NCBI GenBank assembly: GCA_934394595.1
Contig: CAKRRX010000024.1
Location: 1-27,815 of the forward strand
Source of the DNA: an uncultured Blautia sp.
GTDB lineage: Bacteria; Bacillota; Clostridia; Lachnospirales; Lachnospiraceae
Reading direction: 5' to 3'
Length of the DNA stretch: 27,815 nt
Shown here: positions 7,751 through 14,550 of the stretch, piece by piece
How positions within the stretch are numbered: the first letter of the stretch is position 1
How the letters are laid out: every line of letters starts with the position of its first letter
Program-made: the position numbers and the translations under genes
The notes under the pieces: model-generated
Databases searched by the model: none
Seen by the model: only the letters and a program-made list of their open reading frames with translations
Told to the model about the DNA's origin: nothing

Positions 7751-8674
7751 TTATCGGGTAAACTGCAGGGTATAGTTGTCGCTGTCGCCGATATAGGAAT
7801 TTATAATCTCGCGATTGTCACTGTTTGCTGTAAAGGTTGGATCCATACGGTTCCACCGTTCACCGTCATAGGTAATGGCATGGTCCACCCAGCCTTTTCC
7901 GCGGATATACACATCAATCCATGCGTGCTTGATGTCACCGGCATATCCGATCTGCAGCTTGCACGGAATATCACGGCTTCGCAGCATGGCTGTCATCAGG
8001 GCTGCATAATCAAAGCAGATTCCTGTGCCGGATGCCAGTGTCTCATCCACGTCTGGAAGGTAGCCGCTCTCCACTGTGGAAGCTTTTTCTTCGTCGTAAG
8101 TAATATGCTGCGTTACATAATTATATATGGTCTCAATGCCCTCCTGATCTGTGGCATCGTCTGCCAGAAGAGATAAGGCAAGCTTGCTGGCACTGGACTC
8201 AGGTGAAAAATTCACATACTGATTGGGATACAGGAAAGGAAGAAATTCATTTTCCAGAGATATTTCCAGTGTCTGAGCAAACAGTGCAGCATACTGGCTG
8301 CCATTTATCTGTTCGTAGCAGGATATCTGATAGGTACCGCTTCCGCTGGTGAAAGGAAGCACTGCCTTTTCACCGGACTTCAGAAAGTAGGAATAGACAG
8401 TTCCATCCTCGGATGTAAGCTGAATATTTTTTGCGGTTCCGTTGTCTTCACTTTCGGCGGTAAGATATCCCTGAGAAACATTTGAAATATCCAGTACAAG
8501 AGGGGACTGGCCAAGGGTATCCGTGCCAGGGGATTGTGGAACAAGAACCCGTGGCGGAGAAAAAACAGGAGGTTCTTCAGAAGAATCACTTTTGCTGTGG
8601 CATCCTGTGAAAAGGAACAAGGGACAGCATAAAAAAATCAGGCAAAGTAAAATGGCAGGTGTCCGTTTTAACAT
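7751..8674 (-). CDS. Transglutaminase-like lipoprotein, first gene of pilus operon (307 aa)
   Basis: Signal peptide MLKRTPAILL...LFLFTGC has a lipobox (LFTGC, lipidated Cys25), then a Ser/Pro linker with two Pro-Pro pairs (EEPPVFSPPR). The C-terminal transglutaminase-core domain (about 175-285) carries Cys220 in GTGICFDYAAL, His250 in KHAWIDV and Asp278 in RMDPTF, the expected Cys-His-Asp triad. Such proteins act outside the membrane as proteases, amidases or crosslinking enzymes; the reaction here is unknown. I chose the ATG at 8674 because AAGGAG lies 7 bases upstream and it places the signal peptide at the N-terminus. An in-frame start at 8731 would bury the signal and run into a palindrome. 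It leads the pilus operon. Confidence 0.82.
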   Translation of the reverse strand: MLKRTPAILLCLIFLCCPLFLFTGCHSKSDSSEEPPVFSPPRVLVPQSPGTDTLGQSPLVLDISNVSQGYLTAESEDNGTAKNIQLTSEDGTVYSYFLKSGEKAVLPFTSGSGTYQISCYEQINGSQYAALFAQTLEISLENEFLPFLYPNQYVNFSPESSASKLALSLLADDATDQEGIETIYNYVTQHITYDEEKASTVESGYLPDVDETLASGTGICFDYAALMTAMLRSRDIPCKLQIGYAGDIKHAWIDVYIRGKGWVDHAITYDGERWNRMDPTFTANSDNREIINSYIGDSDNYTLQFTR

Positions 8675-8722
8675 AATGCCACTCCTTATTGGTCGATAAA
8701 AGTTACTGTTAAAAGTGGTGCT

Positions 8723-8750
8723 CAGGGGCAAAATACCTTTTGCCCCTGAT
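8723..8750. repeat. Palindromic repeat, copy 1
   Basis: Nearly perfect palindrome in which AGGGGCAAAA and TTTTGCCCCT arms flank a TACC centre. The same element, one base different in the centre and with the same CTGAT flank, recurs at 27622-27649. Here it sits in the 5' leader of the leftward pilus operon, close to the predicted transcription start. It has only a weak T-tract, so it is better described as a dispersed palindrome than as a terminator. Confidence 0.75.
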
Positions 8751-8760
8751 ATCTCTTATA

Positions 8761-8789
8761 AGTATAGCAGATTCTACTCAAAAGGAAAG
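8761..8789 (-). promoter_or_regulatory. Putative extended -10 promoter of the pilus operon
   Basis: On the minus strand TGC-TATACT (TATACT complementary to 8761-8766) is an extended -10 element upstream of the lipoprotein gene. No good -35 is present at 16-18 bases (best is TTTCCT-like). Transcription would start near 8753, so the leader would begin with the 8723-8750 palindrome. Confidence 0.45.
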
Positions 8790-8834
8790 ATGCAGAATTA
8801 TTTTATTTTGTGCAATATTATGGAAGACTTTTAA

Positions 8835-8863
8835 TTGACATTTTTAGTTGAAAAGATTACAAT
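8835..8863 (+). promoter_or_regulatory. Sigma-A promoter upstream of the c-di-GMP riboswitch
   Basis: TTGACA (8835-8840), 17 bases, then TACAAT (8858-8863). The predicted start near 8870 is just before the riboswitch aptamer, as expected for riboswitch-controlled transcripts. Confidence 0.82.
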
Positions 8864-8873
8864 GATATTAATT

Positions 8874-8950
8874 TAAGGGCAAACCTGTCGAAAGGCAGGG
8901 ACGCAAAGCCAAGGGTCTAAGGTCAGATGACTATGACAGCCGGTTGCCGC
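8874..8950 (+). promoter_or_regulatory. Cyclic-di-GMP class I riboswitch (GEMM-I)
   Basis: The aptamer is recognisable from its conserved core: GGGCAAACC, then a short helix capped by a GAAA tetraloop (8882-8899), GGGACGCAAAGCC (8898-8910), a second arm with the TCTAAGG receptor side (8915-8922) and the closing CTATGACAGCCGGTTGCC. GGCAA (8877-8881) can pair with TTGCC (8944-8948) to close P1. The layout matches the family's two side-by-side helices joined by a tetraloop-receptor contact. It lies between a promoter and two terminators, upstream of a secreted metallopeptidase gene. In Clostridia, class I members are usually OFF switches, and the geometry here is compatible with that. Confidence 0.93.
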
Positions 8951-8982
8951 ATTCAGATTGATTAAGTAATGTGATTATGACA

Positions 8983-9006
8983 GGGAGCCTGGAGGCTTTT
9001 GTTTTT
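8983..9006 (+). terminator. Riboswitch expression-platform terminator
   Basis: AGCC (8986-8989), loop TGGA and GGCT (8994-8997), extended by G-U pairs with GGG (8983-8985), then TTTTGTTTTT. The GGCT arm could alternatively pair with the AGCC at 8938-8941 in the aptamer's 3' side, which would give an antiterminator when ligand is absent. This switching model is inference. Confidence 0.65.
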
Positions 9007-9013
9007 GTGGCAG

Positions 9014-9044
9014 CCGTTTATTAGTTTTGATAAGCGGTTTTTTT
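9014..9044 (+). terminator. Second intrinsic terminator before the metallopeptidase gene
   Basis: Stem CCGTTTAT (9014-9021) with ATAAGCGG (9030-9037), one G-U pair, 8-base loop, followed by seven T residues. It is stronger than the first terminator and lies before the coding region, so the protease gene is expressed only by readthrough or from another start. Confidence 0.75.
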
Positions 9045-9123
9045 ATTACATAAAATTTGTATTCAGGCTTTTTTTAAAGCGGCACGTCATATCCATTACA
9101 GTTTCAAGAAAGGTGTGTTACAT

Positions 9124-10137
9124 ATGAAAGGAAAGAAAATTAGAGAATGGTTATCTAACCGCAAAATCGTTACCAGTTGTGCAGCCGTAGCTCTTGCAGC
9201 GGTGATCGGCGGTGTGTCCCTGTTTTCAGGGGCAGGCGAGGCACCGGAGTTTCCGTCTTATACAGATCCGATGATGGTTACTTCCATCCAGGAAGAAGAG
9301 ACTCCTCTTGCATCCCAGCCGAAGACCACTACCACTACCTCAAAAAAGACCAAGACTACCAGGAAAAAAGTAAAATTAAAAAAAGCTTCCAAAAAGACCT
9401 ATACCAAGAAGCTGAAAACCAAGAAAAAAGTTACCAATTCCAGTAAGACTACTTCCACTGCAAAAGTAGCCACCAAGAAAACTGTTGTTACCAATACAAC
9501 TGAGAAATACACCAAGAAGTCCAAAACAAAAGTGGTTACAGCAAAGGTTACCACTACTGTTCAGACCACTACCACTCAGCAGGTTGCTGTTTCCAGTGTG
9601 AATGCAGTCAGTACCGCAGCAAGCTCTGCAGCGCAGACAAATACAGCTACAAGTTCTTCCGCAGCTCAGGCTGGCAAGCATGAGGTTAGCGTAACTGCTG
9701 TTGCAGGAAAAATGGACAGCCGTGTAATTTCCGCATTCCAGAGACTTGGATTCAAGGTTTATGTGGATTCATCCGTTAACTATTCCGGATATTTCGATGC
9801 AAGATCCAGATCCATCACAATGAAAGAGACCAGCGATGCTACATATCATGAACTTGGTCATTTCCTTGCATTTATCGCAGGTAATGTAGACAAGAGCAGC
9901 AGCTTCCAGGCAGTTTACAATGCAGAGAAAGCAAACGTTACCAGCTTCAATAAAGCATACGTCACACAGAATGCTTCCGAGTATTTTGCAGAGTCTGTAA
10001 GGGATTACATCCTGAACAATGCTTCCCTGAAGAGCAGCAGACCACAGACCTATGCAGCTGTTCAGGCAGCTTTGAACCAGATTACAGATGCTCAGATCAC
10101 CAAGATCGAGAAGATCTATGGTCCATTCTGGAAATAA
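9124..10137 (+). CDS. Secreted HExxH metallopeptidase, lethal-factor/PPEP-like (337 aa)
   Basis: The N-terminus has a basic segment and one hydrophobic helix (about 14-36), a signal peptide or membrane anchor. Residues about 62-180 form an exposed Lys/Thr/Ser-rich low-complexity linker, strongly cationic in its first half. The C-terminal 150 residues hold the catalytic domain: TYHELGHFLAF with His242, Glu243 and His246, and a downstream NASEYFAESVRDY segment (Glu286, Glu290) that fits the EyFAE motif supplying the third zinc ligand in the anthrax-lethal-factor/Pro-Pro-endopeptidase group. ATG 9124 is preferred (AAAGG 10 bases upstream); a GTG at 9115 overlaps the ribosome site. The c-di-GMP riboswitch in its leader and the divergent pilus operon suggest a role in surface remodelling. 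Cleavage specificity cannot be read from sequence. The zinc metallopeptidase call is firm; the PPEP-like label is less so. Confidence 0.82.
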   Translation: MKGKKIREWLSNRKIVTSCAAVALAAVIGGVSLFSGAGEAPEFPSYTDPMMVTSIQEEETPLASQPKTTTTTSKKTKTTRKKVKLKKASKKTYTKKLKTKKKVTNSSKTTSTAKVATKKTVVTNTTEKYTKKSKTKVVTAKVTTTVQTTTTQQVAVSSVNAVSTAASSAAQTNTATSSSAAQAGKHEVSVTAVAGKMDSRVISAFQRLGFKVYVDSSVNYSGYFDARSRSITMKETSDATYHELGHFLAFIAGNVDKSSSFQAVYNAEKANVTSFNKAYVTQNASEYFAESVRDYILNNASLKSSRPQTYAAVQAALNQITDAQITKIEKIYGPFWK

Positions 10138-10151
10138 GATTCAGGAAAATG

Positions 10152-10183
10152 CGCCTGGGAATTATCCCGGGCGTTTCTTTTTT
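10152..10183 (+). terminator. Intrinsic terminator after the metallopeptidase gene
   Basis: Nine-base-pair stem CGCCTGGGA/TCCCGGGCG (one G-U), loop ATTA, followed by TTTCTTTTTT, 14 bases after the stop codon. Confidence 0.9.
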
Positions 10184-10235
10184 CATAAAGGATTTCTCTG
10201 GTCGAAGATTTCAGAATTGTGTCGAGAAGTAATTC

Positions 10236-10265
10236 TTGCAATAAAAAACCATGCATGTGTATAAT
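10236..10265 (+). promoter_or_regulatory. Possible distal rho promoter
   Basis: TTGCAA (10236-10241), 18 bases, TATAAT (10260-10265). A perfect -10 with a fair -35, upstream of a second promoter at 10311-10339. Either or both could drive rho. Confidence 0.5.
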
Positions 10266-10310
10266 TAGAATGGAAAAAATTTTAGCAGAGACAGTCACAT
10301 TTTTTATATA

Positions 10311-10339
10311 TGGACAGAGGAACCCAGATGTGCTAAAAT
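10311..10339 (+). promoter_or_regulatory. Proximal rho promoter, extended -10
   Basis: TGGACA (10311-10316), 17 bases, TAAAAT (10334-10339) preceded by TGC, giving an extended -10. Transcription from about 10346 gives a leader of about 225 bases ahead of rho. Confidence 0.6.
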
Positions 10340-10428
10340 AAAAAAAGTTCTTTTGGATCAAGTTCACCGCAAGTAAAATTGCATCTGTCCAATCAGACAT
10401 TTGTATCCCGGAAATATGATAATTTCGT

Positions 10429-10522
10429 AACTGTTCAGAGCCAGGCAGATTTACCTGGAGAGTGTAAAGTATGTGTATAAATAGGTACTTTTATATGCAA
10501 ATCTATTTGGCTCTGGACAGTT
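10429..10522 (+). promoter_or_regulatory. Structured rho leader: long imperfect hairpin
   Basis: AACTGTTCAGAGCCA (10429-10443) pairs with TGGCTCTGGACAGTT (10508-10522) through 15 positions including one G-U pair. The enclosed region contains a nested hairpin, CCAGG (10442-10446) with CCTGG (10454-10458), and AGATTT/AAATCT arms that could pair instead. This is the only notable structure in the roughly 385-base gap between the preceding terminator and rho. It may be an autoregulatory leader; no ligand class is recognised. Confidence 0.55.
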
Positions 10523-10571
10523 CCATATTAAGCTGTGTTTATTTTTTTGAAATCAGAGAGGTAGATAATTA

Positions 10572-12212
10572 ATGAGAGAGAAATACGAATCTTTATCCCT
10601 GTCTGTACTGAAGGATCTGGCAAAGGCGAGAGGGCTGAAGGGTGTTTCCGCTTTGAGAAAGCCGGCATTGATCGAGCGCATGCTGGAAGAGGATCAGAAG
10701 GAATCCCCATTGGAAAATACAGAAGAGAAGAGTACAGAAGAGAAGGGGACAGAGGACAGGAAGCCTGTACCAGGAATGCAGACAGAGAAAAGTCCGGTAT
10801 CAAGGAATATTCCGGAGAAGGGTCAGGGCGATGGTGAGAACAGGCCATCCAGGAATTTCAGCCGTGATTCCCAGCAAAAGCCCCGCACTGTATACAGAAG
10901 AAATCCGGAATTTCAGCAGAATACTGCTTCCACGGGAGAGACTGGCGACAGGAATGAACGCAATGTGCAGCAGGAACGGTCACAGGATAGGCCTGTTACG
11001 GATCAGAAGACAGACAGTGTGGAAGACCGCACTGACCGCAGTGTAAGCAATGCTTATCAAGTTCCGGCAGAGACTGTGCAGCTTGACAGTGGAGAGCGTG
11101 CAAATGGTATACTGGAAGTTATGCCTGATGGTTTTGGGTTTATCCGAAGCGAGAATTATCTTCCAGGAGAGAATGATATCTATGTATCTCCATCCCAGAT
11201 CAGACGATTTAATCTGAAGACCGGAGATATTGTACAGGGAAATATCCGCATCAAGACTCAGGGGGAGAAATTCAGTGCATTGCTGTATGTGACCTCCATC
11301 AATGGATTTCATCCAAGTGAGGGACAGAAGCGCTATAATTTCGAAAATATGACGCCCATCTTTCCAAATGAGCGACTGATCATGGAACGCCCGGGCGGTA
11401 CTACTGCCATGCGTATCGTAGATCTGATCAGCCCTATTGGCAAGGGACAAAGAGGAATGATCGTTTCCCCGCCGAAAGCAGGAAAGACCACTCTTCTGAA
11501 GGATGTGGCCAAATCCATTCTCCGAAATAATAAGGAAATGCACCTGATCATCCTCCTGATCGATGAGCGCCCTGAGGAGGTTACAGATATCAAGGAGGCT
11601 ATCCAGGGATCGAATGTGGAAGTGATCTACTCCACCTTTGATGAGCTTCCGGAGCATCACAAGCGAGTATCTGAGATGGTAGTGGAACGTGCACGCCGTC
11701 TGGTAGAGCATAAGCAGGATGTTGTGATTCTTCTGGATTCCATTACCAGACTTGCCAGAGCTTATAACCTGGTGGTTCCCCCAAGTGGAAGGACACTTTC
11801 CGGTGGTCTTGACCCTGGAGCACTTCACATGCCAAAGCGGTTTTTCGGTGCAGCACGTAATATGCGTGAAGGCGGAAGTCTGACCATTCTTGCCACTGCA
11901 TTGGTAGATACAGGAAGTAAGATGGATGACGTCATCTACGAGGAATTTAAGGGAACCGGCAATATGGAGCTTGTCCTTGACCGCAAGCTTCAGGAAAAGC
12001 GTGTATTCCCGGCAATTGACATTCAGAAGTCAGGTACCAGAAGAGAGGATCTGCTGCTGAGCAGGGAAGAGCAGGAAGCAGTGTATATTATGCGGAAAGC
12101 TCTTAATGGAATGAAGGCAGAAGATGCAGTAGAACAGATCCTGAATATGTTCTCACGTACCAAAAACAATGCAGAATTTGTGCAAATGGTAAAAAAACAG
12201 AAATTTTTATAA
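10572..12212 (+). CDS. rho: Transcription termination factor Rho (546 aa)
   Basis: Hexameric RNA-dependent ATPase/helicase that releases RNA polymerase. Domains in order: Rho_N helical SAP-like segment (about 1-40, [29 protein letters not shown]); a long polar insert rich in Glu, Arg, Gln, Asp and Asn (about 40-165); the cold-shock-type RNA-binding domain (about 170-250, [21 protein letters not shown]); and the RecA-type ATPase. Walker A is PPKAGKTT (300-307), followed by [11 protein letters not shown], Walker [17 protein letters not shown], and the Q/R-loop region [20 protein letters not shown]. The insert makes it longer than the 420-residue E. coli protein, as in many Actinobacteria and Clostridia. 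GAGAGGT precedes the ATG. The downstream order rpmE-yqhQ-prmC-prfA is typical of Clostridia. Confidence 0.97.
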   Translation: MREKYESLSLSVLKDLAKARGLKGVSALRKPALIERMLEEDQKESPLENTEEKSTEEKGTEDRKPVPGMQTEKSPVSRNIPEKGQGDGENRPSRNFSRDSQQKPRTVYRRNPEFQQNTASTGETGDRNERNVQQERSQDRPVTDQKTDSVEDRTDRSVSNAYQVPAETVQLDSGERANGILEVMPDGFGFIRSENYLPGENDIYVSPSQIRRFNLKTGDIVQGNIRIKTQGEKFSALLYVTSINGFHPSEGQKRYNFENMTPIFPNERLIMERPGGTTAMRIVDLISPIGKGQRGMIVSPPKAGKTTLLKDVAKSILRNNKEMHLIILLIDERPEEVTDIKEAIQGSNVEVIYSTFDELPEHHKRVSEMVVERARRLVEHKQDVVILLDSITRLARAYNLVVPPSGRTLSGGLDPGALHMPKRFFGAARNMREGGSLTILATALVDTGSKMDDVIYEEFKGTGNMELVLDRKLQEKRVFPAIDIQKSGTRREDLLLSREEQEAVYIMRKALNGMKAEDAVEQILNMFSRTKNNAEFVQMVKKQKFL

Positions 12213-12217
12213 ATAAC

Positions 12218-12246
12218 TTGCATTTCTCATAAGGCCATGCTATAAT
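12218..12246 (+). promoter_or_regulatory. rpmE promoter, extended -10
   Basis: TTGCAT (12218-12223), 17 bases, TATAAT (12241-12246) preceded by TGC. It starts 6 bases after the rho stop, so rpmE has its own strong promoter and a leader of about 70 bases, in which ribosomal-protein autoregulation could act. Confidence 0.8.
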
Positions 12247-12321
12247 CAATAGGCTGTGTAAAGTGTGAATTCGTCAGATTCAACGCAAATAAAATAGAAT
12301 GAATATAGAGAGGTGAAAATC

Positions 12322-12525
12322 ATGAGAGAAGGAATCCATCCGAATTACTATCAGGCAACTGTAACCTGCAACTGCGGTAATACTTTTGTAACAGGTTCTA
12401 CCAAGCAGGACATTCACGTAGAAATCTGCTCCAAATGTCATCCGTTCTATACAGGACAGCAGAAAGCTGCTCAGGCTCGTGGACGTATTGATAAGTTCAA
12501 TAAGAAATATGGCCTGAATAAATAA
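12322..12525 (+). CDS. rpmE: 50S ribosomal protein L31, zinc-binding form (67 aa)
   Basis: Short basic ribosomal protein at the subunit interface. REGIHPNYY at the start, CNC at Cys16/Cys18 and CSKC at Cys36/Cys39 mark the zinc-containing (C+) type, and HPFYTGQQK is the family core. ATG 12322 has AGAGG at 12309-12313; the in-frame GTG at 12313 overlaps that ribosome site and is rejected. A terminator follows 20 bases after the stop, so much of the short transcript should be monocistronic, with readthrough into yqhQ. Confidence 0.97.
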   Translation: MREGIHPNYYQATVTCNCGNTFVTGSTKQDIHVEICSKCHPFYTGQQKAAQARGRIDKFNKKYGLNK

Positions 12526-12545
12526 TCAGAATAATGTTTAATGAG

Positions 12546-12580
12546 AAGGTTGAGGTTGGGAAATCTCAACCTTTCTTTTT
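12546..12580 (+). terminator. Intrinsic terminator after rpmE
   Basis: AAGGTTGAG (12546-12554) pairs with CTCAACCTT (12565-12573), 10-base loop, followed by TCTTTTT. No separate promoter is evident before yqhQ, so this may act as a partial terminator that lowers downstream expression relative to L31. Confidence 0.85.
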
Positions 12581-12612
12581 ACAGGAATCTTTCCCATTTA
12601 CAGGAGGATAAA

Positions 12613-13647
12613 ATGAAACCATCTAATATTGGCGGACAGGCTGTTATGGAAGGTATTATGATGCGTCATAAGGACAAGTATTCCATTGCAGTGCGCCGTC
12701 CGGACCATGAAATAGAACTTAAAGTAGAAGATTATAAATGTATATTTGGAAATTCTCCTATCTGGAGAAAGCCTATCATCCGCGGCATGGTCAGCTTTAT
12801 CGATTCACTGGTCACAGGTACCAAGTGTCTGATGTATTCCGCTGAGATCGCAGGGGACGAGGAAGACGAAGAAGAGGCCAGGAAAAATGCAGCTCTTTCC
12901 GAGGAAGAACTGGCAGCAAAAAAGAAAAAAGAGGACAAAGCATTTAAAGTGCTTCTTTATGTGACTGTGGCAATCTCTATTGTAGTTTCCATTGCAGCCT
13001 TTATGCTCCTTCCCTATGCCCTTGCCAGTCTTTGCCGGAAAGTAGGGGCATCGGAAGTGGTGGTGACCATTGTGGAAGCATTTGTGAAGCTGGCTCTGTT
13101 TATGGGATATATGCTTCTCATTTCCAGAATGAAAGACATTCAGCGTACCTTTATGTACCATGGTGCAGAGCATAAATGTATCAATTGTGTGGAAAACGGC
13201 AAGCCCCTTACAGTGGAAAATGTGCTGGAAAGCTCCAGGTTCCACAGACGCTGTGGTACCAGCTTTTTGTTCCTGGTTATGCTGGTGAGTATTTTCCTGC
13301 ATTTCATATTTGTGTTGGTGCCATCTTACTGGCTGCGCCTTTTTGGACGTCTTCTGATGGTTCCCATCGTTTCCGGTATTTCCTTTGAGATCATTCAGTG
13401 GGCTGGAAGAACAGACAGCAAATTTGCCCTGATGATGAGTAAGCCAGGTATGGCAATGCAGAAATTTACTACTAAGGAGCCTACGGCAGATATGGCAGAG
13501 GTTGCCATCAAGGCGGTAGAGGCAGTATTTGACTGGCGTGCCTATTTAAAAAAAGAATTTGATCTGGACATTCCATACGAAGAAAATGCAGAGGGCCAGG
13601 ACAGTGCCGCAGAAACAGGCGAGTCTGAGGCAGGAGCTGCAAAATGA
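12613..13647 (+). CDS. yqhQ: DUF1385 membrane protein, YqhQ-like (344 aa)
   Basis: Conserved membrane protein of the DUF1385/YqhQ family, often labelled a predicted metal-dependent enzyme; its biochemical role is unsettled. The N-terminus NIGGQAVMEGIMMR is the family signature. A charged Glu/Lys-rich helix (about 80-110) precedes two TM helices (about 112-137 and 146-170). A conserved loop YHGAEHKCINC and RFHRRCGTSF (His, Glu, Cys; potential metal ligands) is followed by two more TM helices, and the C-terminus is acidic. AGGAGG directly precedes ATG 12613; upstream in-frame codons would run through the rpmE terminator. Its stop overlaps the prmC start. The position before prmC and prfA is conserved in Clostridia. 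Confidence 0.9.
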   Translation: MKPSNIGGQAVMEGIMMRHKDKYSIAVRRPDHEIELKVEDYKCIFGNSPIWRKPIIRGMVSFIDSLVTGTKCLMYSAEIAGDEEDEEEARKNAALSEEELAAKKKKEDKAFKVLLYVTVAISIVVSIAAFMLLPYALASLCRKVGASEVVVTIVEAFVKLALFMGYMLLISRMKDIQRTFMYHGAEHKCINCVENGKPLTVENVLESSRFHRRCGTSFLFLVMLVSIFLHFIFVLVPSYWLRLFGRLLMVPIVSGISFEIIQWAGRTDSKFALMMSKPGMAMQKFTTKEPTADMAEVAIKAVEAVFDWRAYLKKEFDLDIPYEENAEGQDSAAETGESEAGAAK

Positions 13648-14519
13648 TGACGCTGAAAGCTTTGTTACAAAAAGGAACTGAAATTCTAAGTGGGAATGAA
13701 ATCCAGGAGGCCGGGCTTGATGCCTGGCTTCTTCTGGAATATGTCACAGGGAAAAGCCGTGCTTATTATTTTGCTCATTCAGACGAGTTGGTGTCTGAAA
13801 AAGAGGCAGAAGAATATCTTCGCCTGATCGGGGAGCGAGGAAAGCATATCCCTTTGCAGCACCTTACCCACGTGGCTTATTTTATGGGCTTTGAATTTAA
13901 AGTAGACGAAAATGTCCTGATTCCAAGACAGGATACGGAGATTCTTGTGGAGACAGCACTGAAGCTTTCCAAAGGAAAAAAGAAGCAGAAGCTTCTGGAT
14001 ATGTGTACGGGATCTGGCTGTATTCTTTTAAGCTTTCTGGCATTGCTGCCGGAAACAGAGGGGGTGGGAGTGGACGTGTCTGTGCCTGCCCTTCAGATCG
14101 CAAGAGAAAATGCGGCAGCACTTGGGGTGCAGGATCGGGCCAGGTTTGTGCAAAGTGATTTGTTTGCAGCTTCTTTTTTTACAGAAAATACTGGCAAAGA
14201 CCTGCCACAGTATGATATTCTTATCTCAAATCCACCTTATATCAGAAGTGCAGAGATTGATACCCTTATGGAGGAAGTGAAGTTTCACGATCCCAGACTG
14301 GCTTTGGATGGCCATGAAGATGGACTTTATTTTTATCGGAAGATCGTCTGTGAGGGAAAGAAATTTCTTGTGACAGGAGGATGGATGCTGTTTGAAATCG
14401 GCTATGACCAGGGAACTGATGTTTCCGGGCTGCTGTTGAAAAATGGCTTTACAGAGGTTAAGGTTATCCGGGATCTGGCCGGCCTTGACAGAGTAGTAAT
14501 TGGTAAATACGAAGAATGA
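13644..14519 (+). CDS. prmC: Release-factor glutamine N5-methyltransferase (291 aa)
   Basis: SAM-dependent enzyme that methylates the Gln of the GGQ motif in peptide-chain release factors. It has the N-terminal helical recognition domain (about 1-80), [19 protein letters not shown], the SAM-binding [16 protein letters not shown] motif and the catalytic ISNPPYI with Asn196-Pro-Pro-Tyr199 that holds the glutamine amide. The length is normal. It starts within the stop of yqhQ (ATGA coupling); Met2 is an equally possible start. The next gene encodes its substrate RF1, the classic prmC-prfA pairing, here with the order reversed relative to E. coli. Confidence 0.96.
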   Translation: MMTLKALLQKGTEILSGNEIQEAGLDAWLLLEYVTGKSRAYYFAHSDELVSEKEAEEYLRLIGERGKHIPLQHLTHVAYFMGFEFKVDENVLIPRQDTEILVETALKLSKGKKKQKLLDMCTGSGCILLSFLALLPETEGVGVDVSVPALQIARENAAALGVQDRARFVQSDLFAASFFTENTGKDLPQYDILISNPPYIRSAEIDTLMEEVKFHDPRLALDGHEDGLYFYRKIVCEGKKFLVTGGWMLFEIGYDQGTDVSGLLLKNGFTEVKVIRDLAGLDRVVIGKYEE

Positions 14520-14550
14520 AACACAGAGTGTTATTAACAGGAGGAAAACC

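Noticed and set aside
10980..11828. Long antisense frame inside rho (282 codons) and a similar one inside hisC
   Set aside because: Each lies wholly opposite a clearly identified conserved gene, has no promoter or ribosome site, and its composition reflects the complement of that gene.
12541..12612. Upstream start for yqhQ at 12541
   Set aside because: The extra codons pass through the rpmE terminator. ATG 12613 has an excellent AGGAGG and restores the family N-terminus.
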